DNA from: Ochotona curzoniae
Lineage: Eukaryota > Chordata > Mammalia > Lagomorpha > Ochotonidae
NCBI RefSeq assembly: GCF_017591425.1
Contig: NW_024465777.1
Span: 62,001 to 126,000, forward strand
DNA: 64,000 nucleotides
Reading direction: 5' to 3'
Made by a program: the position numbers and the translations under genes. Shown here one piece after another: positions 12,150 through 24,150 of the stretch. Every line of letters begins with the position of its first letter. Position 1 is the first letter of the stretch. The notes beneath the pieces were generated by a model that made no database searches, was not told where the DNA came from, and saw nothing but the letters and a program-made list of their open reading frames with translations.

Positions 12150-13220
12150 TTTTTGTAAACCTGGAATATTTCCATTTTGATTCCAAAGCACAAGCTTACC
12201 ACTTCAAAATGTAAAGACATCATGAACAATCCAGAGGGTGTAAACAGAAATTAGTTCCCAGGTTGTTAATCTTATTTTTAGCGATTGTATGTAATTGTGC
12301 TCTGTGAAGCAGTTGTTACAGATCAGAAGAATATATGATATCTGTCTTTTTGGGACTGGCTGATTTCACTAAGCATAGTGTTTTCTAAATGTATTCATTT
12401 AGCTGTGAGATACAGGGTTTCTTTGTTTATTTTTTTCTTGTTGTTTTTTGGATAGTATAGATTTGAATGCTTGATCAATTTAGGATTAACTTTTGTTTAC
12501 AAGGTGTAAGGTAGGGATTTTGCTTCCTTCTTCTGCATATGTGATTCCAATTTTCCAGCACTGTTTGTTGAAAAGACTATCCTGTCTCCCTAGAATGATT
12601 TGGCTCACCAAAAACTATGTGGCTGCAGGTGTGTGGGTTCATTGCTGATTTTTCTATTCTGTTCCTTCATTCATGAATGTTTTAGCAGCATGTTATTTTG
12701 TTTAGAAATGCCCTGTTGTACCTCATGAAGTCTAGTATTGTGATGCCTCCTGCTTTGATTCTGTTAACATGCTTTAGCTATTCAGCATTTCTTGTATTTT
12801 CCTAGAAATTTTAAGATTTTTTTTTCCAGGTCTGAGAAGAATGCCTTAGGAGAGTATTTTGATTGTGATCATCTTGAATGTGTATATTAATTTTGGTTGA
12901 TAAAAGCATTTAGCTTACATTAATTTACCAATCCATGAAATTGGCAGATTTTTTCCATTTTTTGGTGTTTTCCTTTATTTTTTATCATTTTATAATTTTA
13001 TCATAAAGATCACATACATACTTGGTTAAATTTATTTCAAGGTATTAATATTTTTGTAGGTGTTGTGAATGGTTGGTTATCTTGCAAGTTCTTTCCAACC
13101 TTGGAATTGCTTGTGTATACAAAAGGTCATTGATTTCTAAGTGTTTATTGAATATGCTGCAATCTTGAAACTCTGTTATTAATGAGTTCCAACAGTCTTT
13201 TAGAGTTTCTAAGTAGAATG
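12150..13220 (-). mobile_element. Antisense LINE-1 3'/ORF2-end fragment
   Basis: AT-rich text with antisense LINE-1 phrases: TTCTGCATATG, a TTTTCCAGCACTGTTTGTTG stretch, and TATTGTGATGCCTCC. No open frame of useful length remains. Confidence 0.65.
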
Positions 13221-13264
13221 TCTTCTTTTGGCTGGCACCCCTATGGCAGGGTCTGATCTACTTA

Positions 13265-13445
13265 CATCAGATACTGATGAGGTCTCTTGATTGAGGTGGG
13301 TACAAATATTGATCCCATGTTAGAGATGTGAAACCTGAGACTCAGAGAAGTGAAGCTGTGAGCCCAAGGTCTCGGGGTGGGAAGTGGCCCAGAGAGGGTG
13401 TGAATCCAGGTCTGATGGTTCTAGCACCTGTGCTTTTTTCCTGAA
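13265..13445 (+). repeat. MIR SINE in unit B promoter
   Basis: MIR hallmark text (CTGAGACTCAGAGAAG, then GTGTGAATCCAGGTCTG) ends in the CACCTGTGCTTTTTTCC element. Equivalent MIRs are at 34,680-34,850 and 55,270-55,440. A further MIR lies in intron 1 of each gene (14,221-14,380; 35,620-35,790; 56,210-56,370). Confidence 0.65.
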
Positions 13446-13726
13446 GGAGGTGGTGTGTTCTGATGTCAACTTTCCATCTTGTTTCCCTGTTATCAGTTGG
13501 TGACCCTGTATGAACTGTGCAGCCAGATGCTGCAGGGAGCCCTGGTGTCTTCCATTGGCTGTAAGTCCTCCACATGCAGTGGGTAGGGGCTGTGGCCTTG
13601 GATCCTGGGAGATCTTGTGCTATGCCAGCTGTTGTTGGAAATAGACCCAAGTCCAGCCCCTCTGCCAAGCTTGGGCCTATATTAGAGCCCAAGGTCCACA
13701 TCTCACTGTTCTTCTCCAGACTCAGG
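13425..13726 (+). promoter_or_regulatory. Unit B promoter region
   Basis: There is a TATA-like TATATT at 13678-13683, 49 bases before the start codon, and an E-box CAGCTG at 13626-13631. An inverted CCAAT (ATTGG) lies near 13555. At 13425-13441 there is a CACCTG E-box followed by a T-rich pyrimidine box, resembling the PTF1 element of pancreatic acinar promoters. The proximal 250 bases are shared with units C and D. Function is inferred. Confidence 0.6.
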
Positions 13727-16700
13727 ATGCTGCAGCTGCTGAGCTCCCTCCTCCTTGTGGCCCTGGGTAAGCCTCCAGCTTGAATCTATGCTTCCTGTGC
13801 TGCCCTGTGCCAGGATCCTGGAAATATGCTTCCCATCCTGGATTCCATGATCCCAACACCAGTTTCCCTCAGAGGGGTCTCAGCATGTAGCTGGGAGAGT
13901 TCAGTGTGGGCTTTTAGCTTGGTGCTGGTGAGACGAGGAGAGTGGAAGCAGGGGATGGCTCAGGTCAGGAGAAGGACTAGAAGCAGCACCAAGGGCTGTG
14001 AAGGGAGTCCTTAGTGTGGACGGTGAGTAAAGTTGAGTGGGTGAATCTGGCTCTGTGCTTAAACTATGTAGGGTGGAATTTCCACTCCTTTGCTGAATGT
14101 TCAAATTCTCCACTCACACTCTCCCTACCTGCCTCCATATCCTGTGTTCTACTCTGTCTCATTACATTGCAGTTCAGGACCTCCTCCTCTGAGTAGCTTC
14201 TGTGACTGACAGTCATGGTAGCAGGTAACATTTGGTGAGTGCTTACAGTATGCTCAGCTGGAAACTCAGGGAATTTTGTTACATGATCTCATGTTATTCT
14301 CATCACAGCTAGAAGAGGTCAGCACTACTAATGTACATATTTTACACACAGCTCAACTGACCTTAGAGAAGTAAAGTAGTGCATTCTAGAACAAGGTTAC
14401 ACCCTGTTCCTTTAATTAAAAAAAGGTTTATTTTTATTTGGAGCAGATTTTTGCACAGGAAGGAGAGGTCGTGCATGTGAGATGGAGAAAGGGAGAGAGA
14501 GAGAGAGAGAGAGAGAGCAAGGACTTCCATCTGCTGGTTACTTCCCTAAATAGCCTGCAATGGCTGGAACTGAGCCAATCCAATGCTACCAATGCCAGGA
14601 GCCAGGAACTTCTCCTGAGTCTCATCACATGTGGGTTTAAGGGCCCAAGGTATTGGGTCATCCTCTGCTCCTTTCCCAGGTCTGAAGCAGGGAGCTGGGT
14701 CAGAAGTGGACAGCTGGGACATGACTCATTCCCACATGAGATGCTGGCACTTGTAGCAGCAGGCTTATACCACCAGACAGGTCCAAAATCTGTCATTCGA
14801 ACCCAGAATGTCTTGCTTTAAGGGCTCTATATTTTCAAAAAAAAGTTTCTGATGTATTTCATTTCAGAGGTAGAAGGAGACACAGGTACACAATCATGTC
14901 TGTCCCTTCATCTTGGTCCTTCTCCAAGCTCCTGCCTGAGCCTGTCCCAGTGGGTCTCATGACCCAACCACTGCCTGTTAGGGTGCGCATCAGCAAGGAG
15001 ACAGAATTGGAAATGGAGTCAAAATGCAAACCCAGGCACTTGTGGTGAGCTGTTGGTGTTTTGTGGGGTGTCAAAGACACAACACCAAGTGCCCGTTCCA
15101 AGTCTATACTCTAAGTGAGTGCAATCATCATTGTAATCATTATTTTAACTGTCAACCACCTCCATCTTTTCCATCGTTATTACAGAGACTGCATTTTTAT
15201 CTGTTCCTGTGCCCTCCTTGGAATCTGGAAAGCCCCATTAAAGTCCTAGCCCTCAGTGTTCCTAGATGGCTGCTGAGGGTCAGAGAGGGAAAGGGGCTTG
15301 CATGGGGTCACAGAGCCTGTGTTTGGCACTCTAGTCCTGAAACTCTGATCCCCTTTCCTGCTGGATCCCTTCTGGCTGCTTGATGCCTCTCCTCTTCTCT
15401 CCTCTCTAGTTTCAGGGTCACATCCACCAATCCACATCCCTTCCAGACATTTCTCCAACTCCTCCAGCCGCGTGGTCAATGGTCCGGTTGTAGATCCCAC
15501 CAACAAATATCCCTGGCAGGTAAGAGCTACACTGAATGCAGTGACTCCCTCTGAGGGCTCTTGACTCAAGATCTGATTGCAAGGTTTCCTGAGTTGACGC
15601 TACAGTTCCTTCTCCAGCACTCACTTTATCACCTAAGATTCTAGAACCCTCGAAAAGGCAGTTTCACCTGGAGGTTCTACTTGTTCCACCTGCACTGCTC
15701 ACTGGGCCTTTTGCAAATCAGCTGCATCTGGGGCAGAAGGGAGGCTTTACTCCAGGGATTGATGCTGTGGTTGAGGAATCCAGGCACTGTGTGGAGGCAG
15801 GGGTACAGACTCAGTTCCATCTCCTCGAGTCCCGCAATAGGGCTCTGCGTTCTGGAGCACAGAGAAAGAAGAGTTGGATCAGGGCAGTGTAAGGTAGTAC
15901 TAAGGGCAAGGCTTGCTTTGCTGTGGAGCAAACTAACCATAACCTCAATGGACTTTTAAGTGTCAATTAAATACGTTAAATAACACCCTACACTTAGTTT
16001 CTTTGTGCCATCCACATTACAACAGCCACATGTGACCAGTGGTTCCCCCTTTGGAGAGGAGGCAGAGAACATTTCCATATTCCCAAACATTCTCTTGTGC
16101 AGTGTCAGCAGTTACATTCTGGGTGGGAGCAGAGAGTGAGTGCTTGTATCCCTGTCAGCCACATGGCTTCTCCAGCAGTGACTTAGCCCTGCCTTGGCAG
16201 CAGGAAGGCAGCCAGAGAGCATGTGTGCCTGAGTGAGTGTCCTATGTGCAGTCAGCATCTGTGTACACACAGACCAATGCCAGTATTGGGCCGTGGGTCA
16301 CACTTTGCCAACCTTTGTGTTGAGGGAGACTTGAAGGATATGAATGAGTAGGAAATCTAAGTGCATTTCATGCTTAAGAAGATAAAATCTAAGTGCATTT
16401 CATGGTTCAGAATATACAAGAGCCCAGGAGAATGGGGGTTGAGTGATCAGAGTCTTCATGGCTCTTACTCGACAGAAAGTTTGGGGCTTCCGTAGAAGGC
16501 AGAAAATGTGGGAATCCATTTGGAGATCACAGGGCCTGTATGTAAAGACCAGTAGATCACAGAGATCCCAGGGGACAGTGCATCTTACATGAGTAGTTTG
16601 GCAGGTTGTGCACTGCAAGTACCTAAAGAGGCAATTGTTCCTGTGTTAAAGAGTTCTGCTTTAGTCATGCATTATACAATGATTTGTCAGCCTAGAATTC

Positions 16701-19700
16701 TCTCAGAGCTGTGTTTCTGGGACATCAGATCTTCTCATTGTATGAACATTATCATGTCTTGAATTTAATCTGTTTTTGGACTCTCATCGGAACTTTTGGG
16801 AATTCTATTCTCCCCATCTGTGTCCTCTCTGGCCTTCACTGATATTCCCCACGGCCGGTCTGTGTGCTAACCCCCTCTCTTTGTTGGGACGTGAGTGCTA
16901 GTCAATTAGAGGTCATTCTGTGAATTCATTTTATTCTATCTGCTTCTTTATAGTCCCTGTGTCCAAACCTACTCACATTCTGAGGTTCTGGGTTGTAGGA
17001 CATGAACATAAGTGATTTGTGTGTATTGTGTTTGGGACAGTCCAAGACATAATATACAGTTTAGCACATCACGTATAGTAATCACTTAGAACTCTTGTAT
17101 GACACTCTGTTTTTCCAGCCTCTTGTTAATGCTCATATAAGTTATCTCCAGTTATTTTGTTCCTAAAAGCAAGACTGCAGTGAGTAATCAATACTTAGCT
17201 CTTTGCATGCTTGTTTGGAAAGAGACTTGGAATTGATAAGTCAAAGGGTATAAAGCCTACATTTTGGTTGCTATTTGTTTAAACATGGACGTGTTGCTTC
17301 TTATTATTAATGTTTTTGGAAGCCATTACTGTGAGGGAAATATGTATCACTACCAAGTGTACTACCAAAGTTGACTCATCATTTATCCATATGGCTTATT
17401 AATATATTTTAAAACACATTTATTTATTTGGAAATAAGAAAGAGAGAGAGAGAGAGGAAGAGCCAGAGGTAAAGCTCGAGATAGAGACAGACATGATAGC
17501 GAGCTACAAACAGATTTAGAGATACTAAGATATTTCTCTTGAAGTCAGGAGCCAGACACTCTATCTGGATTTCTCTCTAAAAAGTGTTAGGAAAATACAT
17601 GAGGCATCACCACTGGCAGAGGGCATCTGTGTGTGTGAGTGGCCTGTGTGCAGTGAGCAACTGTGCTCACACAGGCCACAGCCAGCCTGGAGAGGTGGGC
17701 CATACTTTGTCAACCTTGGTTTCCAGGGAGATTTTGAGAATCTGAATGAGAAGGAAATGAGAAGGGGGCAAAGGAGTCAGGGTGAGTCATGCTTCAGAAA
17801 CTTGAGGAGGTCTTGTAAGAGTTGATGTGTAGGAGAGATGGTGTTCAGAGAGATCAGAGGGTTTGTGGGGCTGTGAGGTTTTGGGGTTTCCTAGAGGGCA
17901 GAGAATAAAGGTGGGAGTCTTCAGAGAGCTCACAGGGCCTGGGGTGGGTATACTGGAGAGTCCAGCTATGATCCTTTTGGACAATTGACATGGCCACCTT
18001 GAGCAGGTATGCATGCAGCACTCTGTGCATCTCAGAGGATCTCTGGTGTTCTGTGTGGATGGCACCCTCTAAGGTGTTCAGTGCACACTGCATGCAAAAC
18101 GTTCAGTGTGTGTCTGGATCTCTCAGACTGTTTCCCTCTGGGCCCTAGGTTGCCTTATTGTATGAGAACAATGGTTATCTGTACTTCATCTGTGGCGGGT
18201 CGCTCATCAAACGGAACTGGGTTATGACAGCTGCACATTGTTTCCCGTGAGTTCACACATTGTGCCCCTCCTCTCTTGGTCCTTGTCCCTGTGAGACGCA
18301 GGCATCCTGTGCCAGTGGGTGGCTATGGGAGGTGGACAGTGAAGCCTAAACTGACCTTTCCTCCTCTGGCAGCTACAATACGCGGTACTGGGTGATGTTG
18401 GGTGCACACAACCTGTCTTCACTGTCGGGTTCAGAGCAGTTCTTCCGTTTGAAAAGGATCGTCAAGCACCCAGATTATGATGATGATGATGCATCCTTAG
18501 GGTAAGTGATCTCCCAGCCTGGGAGCAGGTTACTAGGTTCTTCCCCATCAGCCACAGCTCATATTGGAGACTCCCAGAGAAAATGGGGATGGTGACAACT
18601 CCAGCCCAGCTCACACACACTTGGCAGAGCCTTATAGATCAGCAGCACCCATCTCACTCTCTACACAGGGGACAGCATGTCCAGTGAGGCAGCAAGTTCT
18701 CCCAGGGCTCTGGACTCAGTCTCCCTGGAGCCCAGGAGCCTCAGGCCCCTTTCCCAAGTCCAAAGTGTGCTGTGGTTAGCAGAGGTTCCTCCAGCACAGC
18801 CTAGATTCCTGGTTGTATGGGAGGAAGAGAAGGCTGTGAGCATCCTTCCCTGAGTGTCCCGGGAAGTGAGTGCCCTGTCCCGGACCTGAGGTTTCTACTT
18901 GTCATAGGTGACATGCGTCATGGTTTTGTGATGTTGGTGATTGGCAGGGAGACTCCAACTCATTCCTCACCTGCGGTCAAACCCTTTTGTCTGGAGGCTT
19001 AGTGGCTCAAAGTGAGAGACCACAGGAAAGGGCAGAACCCTCATACAAGCACTATGAAAGTGAGAGGCCATTGATGGAAACCCAGGCCCAGGCCCTTCCC
19101 CACAGGGTTTCCTGGGAATGTATGGAGACAAGTGAGACCCAGAGGAAATGTCCCTAGTGAGAGCAGGCAGAGCAGTGGGTCCCACAGTGTGGTCTGTGGG
19201 AGAGCAGCACTCATGTCCCCTGGGAACCTGCTAAAAATATCAGATCTCAGGCTTCAGTCTGATCACAACCCCACAAATGTCGGTGGGTCCTTGTATTCCT
19301 CGTGTTTTGAAAATTGTTGCTATTTGTTTTGATTAAAGGCAGAGAGAGATGAAGTAAGTGTGTGTGTGTGTGTGTGTGAGACAGAGACAGAGAGAGAGAG
19401 AGAAGGAATATTTTTCTTGTTAAATGCATCCAACAGCAAAGGCCGGACTTCTTCAGAATAGGCAGGAATTGTCTCTGATTGACCCAGTGTTTGCTGAAAT
19501 CAAAGCATTTGGGCTATCACATGTTGATCCAGGGTGCACGTAAGCCCCAAGCTTGAATGGGAAGCCAGGTTTTGACTTGAAACTAAGCACGATGGTGTGT
19601 GATGCAGCCTCATCACAACTGTGCCCACAGCACTCCCCAAAGTGTATTATTAAACTGTCCTGTTTTGATATAGCTGGAGTGTGAAAACCAACAGTGGAAA

Positions 19701-22588
19701 CTAAGGACAATTATGATGAGCAAAGATGAAAAGGAGTGAAGCAGTGGGGGTTTCTGGAGTGTGCTGTGCCTTAGACACGGGTGTGGGTTAGATTGGAATA
19801 GTAGGGTTCACCTAAATGCTTAGTTGTTCTTATTGTTACTATTTTCCAAGAGACAATTTGGAGGTTAAAGGAGCATTCTCTTCCCTTTCCCCTCTCATTC
19901 CTCCCTCCTGATTCTCCCCTTCTACTATTTTGACCCATATTATTCCAATAGTATAGTCCTTTAGTAACAGTAACACAATTAAACTTCTACTATTTAATTT
20001 TATCATGGTATTGTAGGTGTAGCCAGTTATAAAATAATCTGGTATCAAATTTTCAGTATATATTAACAGTTTTACTGGTTTGCTTATTTTTATTTGGGAG
20101 AATTGATGCCCACTGCAATGTAACCTCACCTACAGACTTGCAGGTATTACAGTTCACTGATGAGAATATATGCATTTACTTGTACTGAGTATACTATATA
20201 GTTATATTTACTGAGTGCAACAATATAGCTGGGACCACACTGTTGCAAAGGTAGAATTTCATTCTTCTCAATAGCTGTGTAGTATTTCCTGGAGTAGATG
20301 CTCTATTTTCTCTCTTATCCTCTTCTGAGAGGCATCTGGATTGTTTTCATGTTCAACTCTTATGGAGTGTGCTGCTCTAAACATTGGGATTCAGGTCTCT
20401 CTTTTATACATATTTCAGTTCATTGGATATTTTCTAGGAGTAGGAAGCTGAGCCATGTGGTAGATCAAATTTCAGCACTTTCCATACTGATTCCATAGTA
20501 TCTATATGATCTACACTCCCACCAAGAATGCATTCGGGTAACTTTTAACTCAAGGTCTTAGCAGCAAGCGTTGCTCGTAGAATTGTTGTGTGTGACCTTC
20601 TGCAGGTGTGAAGCCTTGGAGCAAAGGTCTGGCATGGAATCTAGTCCCGTTGGAGGACCAGGCTTACATGACTCTTCCCTCCCCACAGCTATGACATCGC
20701 TCTAGGAAGATTAGAAAACTGTGCTAAGCTGACAGACACAGTCCAGCTTGCTACCCTCCCTCCTCCTGGATACAAGCTGACACATGGGACACCATGCTAC
20801 CTCAGTGGCTGGGGCTACACATCGAGTATGTACTGACCAGGGAGAGTGGGAGAAAGACAGTGCCTGGAGCCATGGACAGTGATGAAGTGGTGCACAAAAC
20901 CTTGAGGATGTTGGGAAAATGGGAGGAGTGTCCCCTTAGGTCTGAAAAGCTTTGGACCTTGAATGCTGCACCTCTAGAAACCCAGTCAAGATCTAGACAT
21001 ATGCTCATTGCTCTGTGTTCCTACAGCTGACGGTCCAGCCTCAGATGTACTACTGGAGGGTCTGATGCCTGTGGTGGATCATAAACACTGCTCTGATCCG
21101 GAGTGGTGGGGTGACGATGTGAAGCACTGTCATGTGTGTGCTGGTGGATATGAAGTCTCTGGCTGCTTTGTGAGTCTCCTTACACTGACAATTGGGGAAG
21201 AATCCCAGTGTTCTACCATCTGGGTGGAGGAGCTGCCTTCTCTGTTAGGCCATGACATTCCCCCTGCCAGGAGGAATTGAGGAATGATATGGAGGAATTA
21301 AGCACAGCCCACACACCCTGACTCCTGTCCCAGATCACAGGCCCCCTCACCTGGGACCATCACTGTCCCTCCTCCTGCTACTCAGGCTTCCCCATCAGCA
21401 CAGCAGGGACACTCACACCACCACCTTGAGTTACCCACTCTCTGGGCTCTGCAGGGATCCTCAACCACTGTGCTGTGGGAGCTGAGTCCTCCTAGGCAGC
21501 AGGGAAGGTGCTGCCAGCAGGGGGCGCTGGCGTCTCTCGGGGCTCCCTCTGTGCCAGGGGCTGTGCTGAGGTCCTGTGTGGGTCCCTTCCTGCTCAGCAG
21601 GTGTGGTAGCACAGACCCTGGTCCTGGCCAGCTGAGGCCCTTACGCTGGGAGAGGTGCAGCAGTGTGGGTGTGTCTGCAACCCCAGGTTAGGGAAAATTC
21701 CTTCCAGCTGAGATGTGGCTCAGCTTCTACTTTTTGACCTTCACAGGGTGACTCTGGAGGACCCCTCAACTGCCCTGCAGATGATGGCTCCTGGATGGTC
21801 TGTGGCATTGCCAGCTTTGTTTCTGGCTATGGCTGCAATTACCCGAAGAAGCCCACGGTGTTCACGCGTGTGTCAGCCTACATTGACTGGATTAAGTTTG
21901 TGAGTAGCCTTGGGCAGCTCTCAGGGCTTCATTGGGGCATGGGACGTTTTCCTGAGATGGGCTAGGGGACAAGACAGAAAGGGCAAATCCTGGTGATGGG
22001 CTGCAGGGATCCCTAGAATTATTGTGTTGGAGGGTCCTTGGGGGACATTGCGAGGATGTGTTCTGCTCTGTGTGGCCTCTGAACTTCACCGGCTTAGGTG
22101 GAGCTTTGCACTTCCTTTTTCAGTGAGACTTTCCCAGTGTGTGCTCTGCTCAAGTCCTTTCTTGTCATATAAAGTACAGAGGGTCACACAGTCAACTGGT
22201 GTAGAAGATGTGGAGTGGATAGGCCCGTGATGATGGATGCTGATTCTCCCACATCTAAAGGGGGCAGCTAGTTACAGAAGCCTAATTTTGTCCACATTCT
22301 CAGCAGTCACAACCACTTAAAGCCCATATACACATGCACCAGACAGCGATACGGTCCAGTGTAGTTTAATCAAGATCACTGATGAGGCAAGTACTATGAT
22401 CACCACAACCATTAGTGAAGAAGCTGAGGCTCAGAGAGAGCAAGTCACTCTCCCAGGTCCACAGGGAATAAGGGGTGAGGCTAGGAGCTGACCCCAGTTT
22501 TATGTGACTCCAGAACCTGTGATGCTAACCGGGATGTTCTGTCCTCTTCCTTTTCCAGAATGTTGGCAGTTGTTCCTGTTGTTCATGA
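13727..22588 (+). CDS. Unit B: elastase-family (CELA3-like) serine protease, intact, 8 exons, 279 aa
   Basis: Coding exons are 13727-13766, 15410-15519, 18149-18246, 18373-18501, 20689-20825, 21027-21169, 21747-21899 and 22559-22588. All have AG acceptors and GT donors and the phases close to one 279-codon frame. The product is a trypsin-fold zymogen predicted to be secreted, probably by pancreatic acinar cells, cutting after small or medium hydrophobic residues. Residues 1 to about 15 are a Leu-rich signal peptide, followed by a propeptide ending SSSR at residue 34 and the activation site R34/VVNG. The triad is complete: H80 (TAAHC), D128 (YDIAL), S222 (GDSGGP). Ser-Gly at chymotrypsin positions 189-190, Val at 216 and Thr at 226 give an elastase-type pocket. 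The ends resemble CELA3 (LLSSLLLVA signal, [20 protein letters not shown]) and the middle resembles CELA1 ([19 protein letters not shown]). The tail ends in SCSCCS instead of the usual ASH/ASN. Orthology to one named CELA gene cannot be settled by reading. Confidence 0.88.
14415..14800 (-). mobile_element. C-repeat SINE, unit B intron 1
   Basis: Minus-strand SINE with a T-rich head, a (GA)n run at 14491-14517, and CTTCCATCTGCTGGTT and AATGGCTGGAACTGAGCC phrases. A related minus-strand SINE in unit D intron 1 is at 56,400-56,720. Confidence 0.75.
17400..17570 (-). mobile_element. Truncated C-repeat SINE, unit B intron 2
   Basis: TTATTTATTTGGAAATAAG followed by a GA run and decayed SINE body; the same remnant is at 1,840-2,075 in unit A. 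Confidence 0.5.
19315..19640 (-). mobile_element. C-repeat SINE with (GT)n(GA)n, unit B intron 4
   Basis: Same antisense insertion as in unit A at 3,735, with a shorter GT run (19357-19378) and GA run to 19402. Confidence 0.65.
19830..20590 (-). mobile_element. Antisense LINE-1 3' fragment, unit B intron 4
   Basis: Fuller version of the unit A fragment, with TAGAATTTCATTCTTCTC and, further on, ACACTCCCACCAAGAATGC, both typical of antisense LINE-1 3' ends. Confidence 0.6.
21410..21690 (+). promoter_or_regulatory. Unit B intron 6 conserved block with CTCF-type core
   Basis: Core at 21514-21530, identical to the other three units and in the same orientation. The block ends just before exon 7 and is followed by ordinary, diverged intron. 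Confidence 0.7.
22370..22533 (+). repeat. MIR SINE, unit B intron 7
   Basis: GCTGAGGCTCAGAGAGAGC core with the MIR tail close to the exon 8 acceptor at 22,558. Confidence 0.7.
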
Positions 22589-22610
22589 GGACCCCACATT
22601 CTCTATAAAT

Positions 22611-22616
22611 AATAAA
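22611..22616 (+). terminator. Unit B polyadenylation signal AATAAA
   Basis: Canonical AATAAA 23 bases after the stop codon, giving a very short 3' UTR as is usual for pancreatic protease mRNAs. The same signal in unit A is at 6878-6883. Confidence 0.85.
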
Positions 22617-22619
22617 GAT

Positions 22620-23478
22620 CTCTCAGCAAGTTTTGAGTTGGGTCTTTTTCCTTCATTGCCTCTTCCCCTGTGGTGTGTTCCTGAAATCTGAGAGCTGAAT
22701 TGCAGAGATGAGAGCAGATTCAATCTCTCATGTGAGGACATGAATAATTTTGTTCCCAGGTCAAAGATGGTGTCTTGATGGTGTGACGATGCTTTTGTTT
22801 ATGTTGGGCCTGGTGATTCTCAGATCCAGACTTCCACTGTTGAAACTCAGGCAGTCCCAGACAAAAGGACAAGTAGGGTTAGTCTCCAGGTATCATTGAC
22901 TTTTCCATGGAGGCACAGCAATTCATAGTGACATCTGCAGAGAACCTGAGGCTGTCTGCTCTGGAGGCTCATGGTAGAGTGGAAGGTCAGGGGTTCATTC
23001 CTCCACTCATTTGCTGGAGAAGGAGTGCTGTCGTCATTCATTCATTCACTCACTATCATGCATTCCTTATTTTAGAGGTACACAGTGAGAGGAGGATCAT
23101 GTGAATGCTGCTCTGAAGTGATCATTACTTACTGAGATGTATGCCCGGCAGGGACATCCAAGAAACATTGACTGACTTCGTGTTCATGACCAGCACCAGG
23201 ATGAGAGTGTAGAGATGAGTGGGATAGCCTGAGTGAACCCTGGTCATCGGACAATGGAACACACACACTCGCACATGTACACACACACACACACACACAC
23301 GCCAAACAGGAACAGGTGTAGTGCTGCACACAGAGCACAGTAAATAGTCAAGTATTAGCATTTGATGTGCAGGAAGATTAAACAAAACATAGCCCACCTG
23401 GATGCATGTTGCTCTGAACTCCACTTGATGGAGCCTAGCCCCAGCAAAGGCGCATGTCAATCATTCTCATCATTATTT
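22620..23478 (+). other. Unit B downstream flank
   Basis: Aligns with 6,890-7,700 of unit A. Contains a CA run at 23,279-23,300. No gene is seen. Confidence 0.6.
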
Positions 23479-24150
23479 TTTTTTAAAGATTTATTCATTT
23501 ATTTTTATTGTAAGGTCACATCTACAGAGAAGGAGATACAGAGAGAAATATCTTCCATCTGCTCTTTCACTCCCCATGTGGCCACAATGGCCCACAGCTG
23601 AGCCAAACTGAATCCAGGAGCTAGAGCTTCTTCCAGGTCTTGCATGTGGGTGTAGTGTCCCAAGGCTCTGGGCCATCCTCCACTGCTTTCTAAGGCCATG
23701 AGCAGGGAGCTGGATGGGAATTAGAGCAGCTGCATCATGAAAGGATTCTGGTGGTTGTAACGTGAGGATTTAGTCACTGACTGAGCCATTGTACAAGGCC
23801 CCAGGTCACTCTCATTGTTAATGTGCTCCCTTGTTCCCTTCCTTTAAGGTTACAATTTTGTCTCTGGTGTTGATGCAGTAGGTTGAAATGCTGCTGCCAC
23901 AGTGGTCCCCATATAGTGCTTCAGGTTTGAGTCCTAGCTACTCTGCTTCTTTCCAGCATAGTTTTTAATTGGCCCATGAAAAGAGTGGATAAGTCCCAGA
24001 TGCATGTCTCTTATCACCCAGGAGGGATACAGCCTCCTGGATTCTTCCTGTCTAACCCCGTCTCTTTTGGCCATTGCATCGTAAATCAGCTGATGGGGCA
24101 TCTCTCTCTCTTTCATTCTGTATGTGTGAGAAGTCAGGTGAGGTCAGGTG
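23479..24150. repeat. Two C-repeat SINE copies in opposite orientation
   Basis: A minus-strand SINE (23,479 to about 23,790, T-rich head, TCTTCCATCTGCTC) is followed by a degraded plus-strand SINE (about 23,870-24,130, beginning GTTGATGCAGTAGGTTGAAA). The plus-strand copy is shared with 43,015-43,310. Confidence 0.6.
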
